A DNA stretch of 8,034 bases from Pseudomonas sp. (GTDB taxonomy: Bacteria > Pseudomonadota > Gammaproteobacteria > Pseudomonadales > Pseudomonadaceae). The stretch is taken from the NCBI GenBank assembly GCA_007117785.1, contig SKFV01000105.1:1-8034 (forward strand), in the 5' to 3' direction. The translations under genes and the position numbers were made by a program. Numbering within the stretch: the stretch's first letter is position 1; the number at the start of each line of letters is the position of its first letter. Under the pieces are notes generated by a model. That model did no database searches. It was not told the origin of the DNA and saw only the letters and a program-made list of their open reading frames with translations. This document shows, in pieces, positions 1 through 5,627 of the stretch.

Positions 1-350
1 ATGAGAGCCAGGTTACCGATTCGGATGAAGACGTGATCATCTCGCACAATTGGGATGAACTACGACGCTTTATGTGGGACTACGTAGGCATAGTGCGCAC
101 CAGCAAACGCCTGCAGCGGGCCAAGCATCGGGTGGATTTGCTGCTGGGAGAAATTCACGAGTTCTATAGCAACTACCGCGTGACCCGGGATTTGCTGGAA
201 TTGCGTAACCTGGCCCTGGTAGCGGACCTGATCATTTGCTCGGCCATGCAGCGCCGCGAAAGCCGCGGCCTGCATTACACGCTGGACTATCCCGAACTGT
301 TGGCAAGTGCCGAGGATACTATTCTGCAGCCGCCCAGCGCTGACGACTGA
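1..350 (+). CDS. nadB: L-aspartate oxidase, C-terminal part (5' end outside window)
   Basis: NadB is the FAD-dependent enzyme that oxidises L-aspartate to iminoaspartate, the first step of de novo NAD synthesis, in the cytoplasm. The reading frame is open from base 3 (bases 1-2 finish a cut codon) to the TGA at 348-350, leaving about 115 residues. These are the C-terminal helical domain of the family: an Asn-Trp-Asp-Glu-Leu-Arg start of the last helical bundle, the TSKRLQRA segment, and a terminal LHYTLDYPEL motif typical of NadB ends. The FAD-binding N-terminal half lies to the left of the window. The last 32 bp overlap the 3' end of convergent ygfX. The ATG at 33 is internal to the gene and not a real start. 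Identification is by recognition of these conserved segments and by the neighbouring sdhE/ygfX genes, which commonly sit next to nadB in Pseudomonas. Confidence 0.93.
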   Translation, partial: ESQVTDSDEDVIISHNWDELRRFMWDYVGIVRTSKRLQRAKHRVDLLLGEIHEFYSNYRVTRDLLELRNLALVADLIICSAMQRRESRGLHYTLDYPELLASAEDTILQPPSADD

Positions 351-771
351 AACGCAAACGCAAGCGCAGACGACGCAAGGCATCTTCCGAGGCCGCATCG
401 GCCGGCAGTACCACTGACAGCGACCACCAGCGGCCGGGTTCGCGCAAGCGCACCACAGTCAGCAGCGCACTGACAAAGGTATCACCCAAGAGGCTGGCAC
501 TGGTTTCACTACCATCACGACGCAGCACATGCCAACCCTGACTGTCAAAACGCAGCCCGGTTACCGAATGGGCATGGCGCAGACTGACCTGACGCGGCCA
601 AACCCAGCAAAAGAAGGCCAGCAGCAACAGCATGCCAGGCAGTGCCGAGGTCAGCGGCAGGCTGCTGCGATAAAGGGCCAGACAGGCCAGCACGGTTGCC
701 AGCAAAAGCAGAGCACCCAGCCAGCGGGAGGGCTGGCGTTGCAACAACAGGAATTCAGTCGGGTTGGACAC
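319..771 (-). CDS. ygfX: YgfX family membrane protein (CptA-like), partner of SdhE
   Basis: This is a 150-residue inner-membrane protein of the YgfX family. Two hydrophobic helices are visible at about residues 17-34 and 38-58, separated by a very short turn (SSLP). A cytoplasmic C-terminal domain of about 90 residues follows, ending in a very basic stretch (RRLRLRLRFSRQR). In E. coli YgfX (CptA) is encoded with SdhE (CptB); it was described as a toxin affecting MreB/FtsZ, with SdhE as its antagonist, but its physiological role is unsettled. The start is a GTG at 771-769 lying inside the end of sdhE (17-bp overlap), which suggests translational coupling; the nearest purine-rich site (AGGA) is about 12 nt upstream. 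There is no useful in-frame ATG before residue 47. The stop TAG overlaps the end of nadB. Family assignment rests on size, topology and position next to sdhE. Confidence 0.85.
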   Translation of the reverse strand: MSNPTEFLLLQRQPSRWLGALLLLATVLACLALYRSSLPLTSALPGMLLLLAFFCWVWPRQVSLRHAHSVTGLRFDSQGWHVLRRDGSETSASLLGDTFVSALLTVVRLREPGRWWSLSVVLPADAASEDALRRLRLRLRFSRQRWAAAE

Positions 772-1012
772 GGTCGAGTATTATCCTGACGATGCGCTTA
801 AGATCGGGATCTTCCGGTTCGGACCTTTGCATAAACCAGCCAAACATGTCCTGATCCTCACACTCCAGCAGTTGACGGTAACGGTCCTGATCGTCCTTGC
901 TCAGGGCGGTATAGGCTTCTTGCAAAAAAGGCACCAGCAAAACATCCAACTCCAGCATGCCGCGTCGGCTGTGCCAAAACAATCGCTTCAGTTCTACATC
1001 GTCAGCCGACAT
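755..1012 (-). CDS. sdhE: FAD assembly factor SdhE (succinate dehydrogenase assembly factor 2, YgfY/CptB)
   Basis: SdhE is a small cytoplasmic helical protein that promotes covalent attachment of FAD to the flavoprotein subunit of succinate dehydrogenase (and fumarate reductase). The 85-residue length is normal for the family. The diagnostic RGMxELD motif, which contacts the flavoprotein, is intact at residues 17-23 (RGMLELD), preceded by KRLFWHSR. The typical acidic middle (LLECEDQDMFGWF) follows, with the DLKRIV segment near the end. The ATG at 1012 has a good ribosome-binding site (GGAG at 1022-1019, 6-nt spacer). The gene overlaps downstream ygfX by 17 bp and diverges from ygfZ, the same arrangement as in E. 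coli. The upstream 125-bp region contains a perfect inverted repeat that might regulate it. I am confident of the family and of the likely function. Confidence 0.95.
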   Translation of the reverse strand: MSADDVELKRLFWHSRRGMLELDVLLVPFLQEAYTALSKDDQDRYRQLLECEDQDMFGWFMQRSEPEDPDLKRIVRIILDRVQPD

Positions 1013-1137
1013 CTAATTCTCCGCCCAGGGTTGAAACAGCAGTATTTGCACTCAAATACTAGTATAACCCTAACCACCCGCTGTGCGGAGTTGCTCAGCA
1101 AGTAACCTGTAACTGCCGATAACGAGCCTGCTGCCCC
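1013..1137. promoter_or_regulatory. Divergent sdhE/ygfZ intergenic region
   Basis: This 125-bp gap between the two divergent start codons must hold the promoters for both sides unless ygfZ or sdhE is transcribed from elsewhere. Visible elements are an AT-rich core at 1041-1068, a TATAAC hexamer at 1063-1068 on the + strand, and TATACT (1066-1061) on the - strand, both resembling sigma-70 -10 boxes. Neither has a good -35 hexamer at 16-18 bp, so the promoter calls are tentative. The right half (1070-1137) is GC-richer, with no recognisable motif and only a weak ribosome-binding site before ygfZ. Confidence 0.45.
1041..1060. repeat. Perfect 8-bp inverted repeat with 4-nt spacer (candidate operator)
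   Basis: AGTATTTG (1041-1048), spacer CACT, and CAAATACT (1053-1060) form an exact inverted repeat. A further AGTAT (1061-1065) follows directly, so the right arm also forms the 10-bp palindrome ATACTAGTAT (1056-1065). The element sits on top of the possible -10 hexamers between sdhE and ygfZ, as expected for an operator. The repeat is seen directly in the sequence; the function is inferred. No oligo-T tract follows it on either strand, so it is not an intrinsic terminator. Confidence 0.5.
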
Positions 1138-2145
1138 ATGAGTCAAGTGATTGAAACCAGTAACACCCTGAGCCGACTGGCCAGCACTGACGAACTGCTG
1201 CTGCCGGATACCGCCGTTTGCCTGCTCGCCCATGAAGCTGTGCTGCACGTGCAAGGACCTGACAGTGAGCGCTTTCTGCAAGGGCAATTGACCTGTGACG
1301 TCAAACAGTTGCCCGCCACAAAGAGCACCCTGGGTGCGCGTTGCAACCCCAAGGGTCGCATGCAATCCAGCTTCCGCTTGCTGCGTGACAGGTCTGACGG
1401 TTATCTACTCAGCCTGGATGCAGCCCTGGTGCCGGCACAGATAGCCGACCTGAACAAGTACGCCGCCTTTTTCAAGGCTGACGTCCACGACGTCAGCGCG
1501 CACTGGCTGCGAATTGGCCTCTGGGGCGATCAGATTACCGCCGCTCTGGGCTCCCTGGATATGGTTTGGCCAGATGCCGATAACCAGATCACGCGCCAGG
1601 ATGCCGGGCTGGTCATCCGACTCGGCGCGGATGCTGCCGAGCTGTGGTTGCCGGCAGATAAGGCCACCGATCAGGTCGAGCGCTTGCTACAACAGGCCGA
1701 ACCGGCGCACCTCAATCAGTGGTTGTTGCGTCAGGTCCGCACTGGCATCGGTCAAGTCAGCGCAACAACGTTCGAGCACTTTATACCGCAGATGCTCAAC
1801 TTGCAGGCGCTGGGTGGTGTCAGCTTCAAAAAAGGCTGCTACACCGGTCAGGAAATTGTTGCCCGCATGCAGTACCTTGGCAAGTTGAAACGCCGCATGT
1901 TCCGCCTGTTGTTGGCTGGCACACAATGCCCGCCACCCGGTGCAGAAATTGTCGCACGGGATTCCGGCCGCAGTGTCGGCGAAGTGGTAATGGCTGCACG
2001 CAGCGATAAAATGGTGGAAATACTGGCGGTAGTGCAGACAGATGCGGCACAATCAGAAGCATTGAGCCTGGCTGATAGTGAAGGGCCATTACTGACTCTG
2101 TCTGATCTGCCGTATAAACTGGAAAGTGAAGCCCGCCCGGCCTGA
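1138..2145 (+). CDS. ygfZ: tRNA-modifying protein YgfZ (folate-binding, Fe-S enzyme maintenance)
   Basis: YgfZ is a cytoplasmic tetrahydrofolate-binding protein related to the glycine-cleavage T-protein. In E. coli it supports the activity of certain Fe-S enzymes, including the tRNA methylthiotransferase MiaB. The family signature KGCYTGQE is intact at residues 232-239, with the key cysteine at 234, followed by ARMQYLG. The N-terminal part has the typical GPDSERFLQGQLTCD (40-54) and GARCNPKGRM (66-75) segments. At 335 residues it is slightly longer than the E. coli protein because of about 20 extra residues before the first conserved strand. The ATG at 1138 lacks a strong Shine-Dalgarno sequence (only CGAG at about 12 nt), so a later start cannot be excluded, though no better-placed ATG exists before the conserved region. 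It diverges from sdhE and is followed after 23 bp by the HDOD gene, probably co-transcribed. Confidence 0.94.
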   Translation: MSQVIETSNTLSRLASTDELLLPDTAVCLLAHEAVLHVQGPDSERFLQGQLTCDVKQLPATKSTLGARCNPKGRMQSSFRLLRDRSDGYLLSLDAALVPAQIADLNKYAAFFKADVHDVSAHWLRIGLWGDQITAALGSLDMVWPDADNQITRQDAGLVIRLGADAAELWLPADKATDQVERLLQQAEPAHLNQWLLRQVRTGIGQVSATTFEHFIPQMLNLQALGGVSFKKGCYTGQEIVARMQYLGKLKRRMFRLLLAGTQCPPPGAEIVARDSGRSVGEVVMAARSDKMVEILAVVQTDAAQSEALSLADSEGPLLTLSDLPYKLESEARPA

Positions 2146-2168
2146 TCCGGCGGCATAAGGGAGCGCCC

Positions 2169-3002
2169 ATGAGTGATCTGGCCCAACGCGTCCAGAACGA
2201 GCTGCTGGAACTGCTGAAAAAAGACCAACTGGTACTACCCACCCTGCCGGAAGTGGCCTTACGGGTTCGCGAAGCAGCGGAGGATCCCGATGTCAGCATT
2301 CCGCACCTGGTCAAGGAAATCAGCACGGATGCTGCCTTGAGCGCGCGCCTGATCAAGGTGGTCAACAGCCCATTGCTGCGCACCCGCCACGAAATCACCG
2401 ACCTCAGCATGGCAGTCAGCCGTCTCGGCATTACCTATACGGCCAACCTGGCCACAGGCCTGGCTATGCAACAGATGTTTCAGGCGACCTCCGAACTGAT
2501 TGACCAGAAAATGCGCGCGGTATGGAACCGCAGCATTGAGGTTGCCGGAATCAGCCATGTGCTCTGCCGCCATTACACCAAGCTGAAGCCCGATCAGGCT
2601 ACCCTCGCCGGTCTGGTACATCAGATAGGCGTGCTACCGATCCTCAGCTATGCCGAGGAGCATGACGAATTACTGGCCGATCCGACAAGCCTGGATAATG
2701 TTATCGACAGCATCCATGCCACCATTGGTGACCGTATTCTCGAGGCCTGGGATTTCCCTGCCCCCATTCGGCATATTCCGACCGAGCATCTGGATTTCTA
2801 CCGCAGCAGCAAGGACGTTGATTACGCGGATATCGTCCAGGTCGCTCTGCTGCAAAGTATGGCCGGCACCGATCATCCACTGGCAAATGTGGATTGGAGC
2901 GAGGTGCCCGCCTTTGCCAAGCTGGGGCTGGAAACCGATCAGGACGAAGAAGACGAAGATCTGTCGGCCGAGATGGAAGCGGCCATGAAGCTGCTCGGCT
3001 GA
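2169..3002 (+). CDS. HDOD domain-containing protein
   Basis: This 277-residue soluble protein consists mainly of one HDOD domain (about residues 18-215), a non-catalytic relative of the HD phosphohydrolases. It is found in bacterial signalling proteins, usually as a scaffold or output module. Typical segments are LPTLPEVALRV (23-33), DAALSARLIKVVNSPL (54-69), AVSRLGI (82-88) and LAGLVHQIG (146-154). At the last site the His-Asp pair of true HD enzymes is His-Gln (151-152), which argues against phosphodiesterase activity. The domain is followed by a strongly acidic tail (DQDEEDEDL, 257-265) and a short helix. No receiver, GGDEF or other signalling domain is attached. The ATG has a good ribosome-binding site (AGGGAG at 2158-2163, 5-nt spacer). 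It lies 23 bp after ygfZ, so an operon is likely. Its target is unknown; the family call is firm. Confidence 0.9.
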   Translation: MSDLAQRVQNELLELLKKDQLVLPTLPEVALRVREAAEDPDVSIPHLVKEISTDAALSARLIKVVNSPLLRTRHEITDLSMAVSRLGITYTANLATGLAMQQMFQATSELIDQKMRAVWNRSIEVAGISHVLCRHYTKLKPDQATLAGLVHQIGVLPILSYAEEHDELLADPTSLDNVIDSIHATIGDRILEAWDFPAPIRHIPTEHLDFYRSSKDVDYADIVQVALLQSMAGTDHPLANVDWSEVPAFAKLGLETDQDEEDEDLSAEMEAAMKLLG

Positions 3003-3022
3003 ACCATTAACAAAACGCCGGG

Positions 3023-3706
3023 TTATTGCAGTGACCAATCAATCGGCGCTTGGCCCTGCTGCTGCAAATAATCATTCGCCGCAGAAAAATGCCCGCAACC
3101 GATAAAGCCACGATGGGCTGATAGCGGCGATGGGTGTACCGACTTCAACAAGCAATGCCGCGCTGGATCGATATGCGCGGCTTTTTTCTGCGCGTAACTT
3201 CCCCACAGCATGAATACCAGCCCTTGCTGCTGCGCCGCCAGGCGCTCAACCACACAAGTGGTAAAGTCTTCCCAGCCACGCTTGGCATGACTGCCCGCCT
3301 GGCCCTGCTCCACGGTCAGTACCGCGTTGAGCAGCAACACGCCCTGCTCGGCCCAGGCTTGCAAGCAACCATGCGACGGCATGGGCAGGCCGAGATCACG
3401 TTGCAGTTCCTTGAAGATATTCTGCAATGAGGGGGGCGGCCGTATACCCGGTGGCACCGAGAAACTGAGGCCATGTGCTTGACCGGGGCCGTGATAGGGG
3501 TCCTGCCCCAAAATCACCACCCGAACCTGCTCCGGGCGGGTGCTGTTCATGGCATTGAATATCTGCCGCCCCGGCGGGTAAATGGTCTTTCCGGCTGCCT
3601 TTTCCGCCTGCAGAAAAGCCTTGAGCGTCTGCATGTAAGGCTGCTCAAGCTGGTCACCGACCAATTCGAGCCAGGCATCACCCAGGGCACCCGTACGCTC
3701 CGGCAT
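3023..3706 (-). CDS. ung: Uracil-DNA glycosylase, family 1
   Basis: Ung removes uracil from DNA by cleaving the N-glycosidic bond, starting base-excision repair. The 227-residue length matches family 1 enzymes. The water-activating motif GQDPYHG is at residues 67-73, with catalytic Asp69, followed by the uracil-stacking SFSVPP (81-86). LLLNAVLTV (124-132) and the Leu-loop motif HPSPLSAHRGF (191-201), with the catalytic His191, are also intact. All active-site elements are present. The ATG at 3706 begins 2 nt after the stop of the upstream membrane-protein gene, and its ribosome-binding site (GGAA) lies within that gene's last codons, so the two are translationally linked. The 3' end converges on the HDOD gene with a 20-bp gap and no visible terminator. 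Identification is unambiguous. Confidence 0.97.
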   Translation of the reverse strand: MPERTGALGDAWLELVGDQLEQPYMQTLKAFLQAEKAAGKTIYPPGRQIFNAMNSTRPEQVRVVILGQDPYHGPGQAHGLSFSVPPGIRPPPSLQNIFKELQRDLGLPMPSHGCLQAWAEQGVLLLNAVLTVEQGQAGSHAKRGWEDFTTCVVERLAAQQQGLVFMLWGSYAQKKAAHIDPARHCLLKSVHPSPLSAHRGFIGCGHFSAANDYLQQQGQAPIDWSLQ

Positions 3707-3708
3707 AC

Positions 3709-4053
3709 TTATTCCGGCAGCGGTGCTTGCGGCAATCTGCGCTCGCGGTCACAGCCAAGCATACGGTTGTTGCCATCCAGCAAGACGCCAGACAACGCGT
3801 TGTGTCGGGTTCCATGAACAACCAGCAGGCCATCAACACACTCTGCAGCATATTCGGACGGCTGGCTGCGGAGGACGTCACCGTCACCAGAAGTGACCAG
3901 GCGAAACTCTTCAATGGTCAGCCCGTCCTGCGGACTGACATGATTGAGATAACCGTAGTAATGCAGCGCCAACACCGTGCAGATAATGGTGACGATGGCA
4001 GTAAGGGCAATCACTTGCTTGATATTGAAATTTTCTTGCGCTGAGTCGGACAT
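3709..4053 (-). CDS. Small single-pass membrane-anchored protein of unknown function
   Basis: I do not recognise a named family for this 114-residue protein. It has a short polar N-terminus (MSDSAQENFNIKQ), one hydrophobic helix at about residues 14-31 with little positive charge around it, and a C-terminal domain of about 80 residues that probably lies in the periplasm. That domain has two cysteines (72 and 101) bracketing a predicted beta region (GLLVVHG and SGVLLDGNNRMLGC), which could form a disulfide. It ends in a proline-rich tail (PQAPLPE). A good ribosome-binding site (GGGGA at about 4066-4062) precedes the ATG. It starts 27 bp after lysS and ends 2 bp before ung, so it is very likely co-transcribed with both. 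It is a real gene by spacing, ribosome-binding site and coding structure. Its position gives no firm clue to function. Confidence 0.8.
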   Translation of the reverse strand: MSDSAQENFNIKQVIALTAIVTIICTVLALHYYGYLNHVSPQDGLTIEEFRLVTSGDGDVLRSQPSEYAAECVDGLLVVHGTRHNALSGVLLDGNNRMLGCDRERRLPQAPLPE

Positions 4054-4080
4054 GGCATATCCCCGATAATGGCTAATGAA

Positions 4081-5586
4081 TCAGTCGTTTTCTGGTCGCA
4101 TATGCGGAAACAGGATGACATCACGGATCGACGGCGAGTCAGTCAACAACATCACCAGGCGGTCGATACCGATACCTTCGCCGGCCGTTGGCGGCATGCC
4201 ATATTCCAGAGCGCGGACAAAGTCGGCATCATAATGCATGGCTTCATCGTCACCGGCATCCTTTTCCTCGACCTGAGCCATAAAGCGCTGCGCCTGGTCC
4301 TCGGCATCATTCAGCTCCGAATAGGCGTTGGCAATCTCGCGCCCCCCGATAAACAGTTCGAAACGGTCAGTCACACTGGGGTCGTCATCACTGCGACGGG
4401 CCAGTGGCGAGACCTCGAAGGGATAGCGAGTGACAAAGGTCGGCTGCTCGAGTCGATGCTCGACCAACTCCTCGAAAATCATCGTCTGCAACTTGCCCAG
4501 CCCTTCATAGCCCTTGATCGCTGCACCAGCCTTTTTCGCGATGGCGCGGGCACGCTCCAGGTCATTCAGATCATCAGCGGTAATATCCGGGTTGTACTTG
4601 AGAATGGCATCAAATACCGACAGGCGCGCAAAGGGCTCGCCGAAATGGAATACCTTGCCCTGGTAGGGCACGTCGGTGCTACCGAGCACCTGTGTGGCGA
4701 GACCACGCAGCAGCTCTTCGGTCAGGTCCATATTGTCTTCGTAGTCAGCATAGGCCTGGTAAAACTCGAGCATGGTGAACTCGGGATTATGCCGGGTAGA
4801 TACGCCTTCATTACGGAAGTTGCGGTTAATCTCGAACACCCGTTCAAAACCGCCCACCACCAGCCGCTTGAGATACAACTCAGGCGCGATCCGCAGAAAC
4901 ATATCGATATCCAGCGCATTGTGGTGGGTTTCAAAGGGCTTGGCTGCGGCGCCACCGGGAATTGTCTGCAGCATCGGCGTTTCCACCTCGAGGAAGTTGC
5001 GCTCGAGCAGGAACTGACGGATATAGCCGATAACCCGCGAACGGATCTGGAAGGTGCGACGGGTGTCGTCGTTGACAATCAGATCAACATAGCGCTGGCG
5101 ATAACGCTGTTCGGTATCGGTCAGACCGTGGTGTTTGTCCGGCAAGGGGCGCAGAGACTTGGTCAGCAGGCTGACCTCGGCCATGTCCACATAGAGATCG
5201 CCCTTGCCGGAACGTGCCAGAGTACCGCGCACACCGATAATGTCGCCCAGATCCCAGGTCTTGATCGCGGCCAAGGTGTCGGCATCCAGGGTTTTACGAT
5301 TGACGTACACCTGCAGGCGGCCCGTCATGTCCTGAATCACCATAAAGGCACCACGATTGAGCATGATGCGGCCGGCAACCCGAACGTCGGTTGGCGTCTC
5401 AGCCAGGGCTTCCTTGCTGTGCTCGGCATACTGCTGTTGCAAGTCTTCACAATAGCTGTCACGACGGAAGTGGTTCGGAAAGACGCCCCCCTTGGCCCGT
5501 TCAGCGGCCAGTTTTTCCTTGCGCAGGGCAATCAGGCGGTTCTCTTCCTCATGCTGGGCTTGCGGGTCTTGCTGCTGATCGGTCAT
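4081..5586 (-). CDS. lysS: Lysyl-tRNA synthetase, class II
   Basis: LysS attaches lysine to tRNA-Lys in the cytoplasm. With the ATG at 5586 the protein has 501 residues, close to the E. coli length. An N-terminal OB-fold anticodon-binding domain (about 65-150) precedes the class II catalytic core. Motif 2 is seen as FRNEG (257-261) with RHNPEFTMLEFYQAY just after, and motif 3 as GIGIDRLVMLL (471-481), followed by the family's SIRDVILFPHMRP end. The chosen start is supported by AGGAAG at 5599-5594 with a 7-nt spacer. An in-frame TTG at 5613 would add nine residues but lies upstream of this site and is less likely. It starts 41 bp after prfB, the conserved prfB-lysS order of many gammaproteobacteria, with no terminator between them. 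Identification is certain. Confidence 0.97.
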   Translation of the reverse strand: MTDQQQDPQAQHEEENRLIALRKEKLAAERAKGGVFPNHFRRDSYCEDLQQQYAEHSKEALAETPTDVRVAGRIMLNRGAFMVIQDMTGRLQVYVNRKTLDADTLAAIKTWDLGDIIGVRGTLARSGKGDLYVDMAEVSLLTKSLRPLPDKHHGLTDTEQRYRQRYVDLIVNDDTRRTFQIRSRVIGYIRQFLLERNFLEVETPMLQTIPGGAAAKPFETHHNALDIDMFLRIAPELYLKRLVVGGFERVFEINRNFRNEGVSTRHNPEFTMLEFYQAYADYEDNMDLTEELLRGLATQVLGSTDVPYQGKVFHFGEPFARLSVFDAILKYNPDITADDLNDLERARAIAKKAGAAIKGYEGLGKLQTMIFEELVEHRLEQPTFVTRYPFEVSPLARRSDDDPSVTDRFELFIGGREIANAYSELNDAEDQAQRFMAQVEEKDAGDDEAMHYDADFVRALEYGMPPTAGEGIGIDRLVMLLTDSPSIRDVILFPHMRPEND

Positions 5587-5627
5587 TTCGGGTCTTCCTG
5601 GGTAAAACGGCAATTGGTCACGACGGC

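Noticed and set aside
3003..3022. Terminator between the convergent HDOD gene and ung
   Set aside because: The 20-bp gap has no stem-loop followed by a T-tract on either strand. The only nearby pairing (CGCCG at 3016-3020 with CGGCG at 3044-3048) is weak.
5584..5613. lysS start at TTG 5613
   Set aside because: ATG 5586 has AGGAAG at a 7-nt spacing and gives the usual N-terminus; the TTG lies upstream of that ribosome-binding site.
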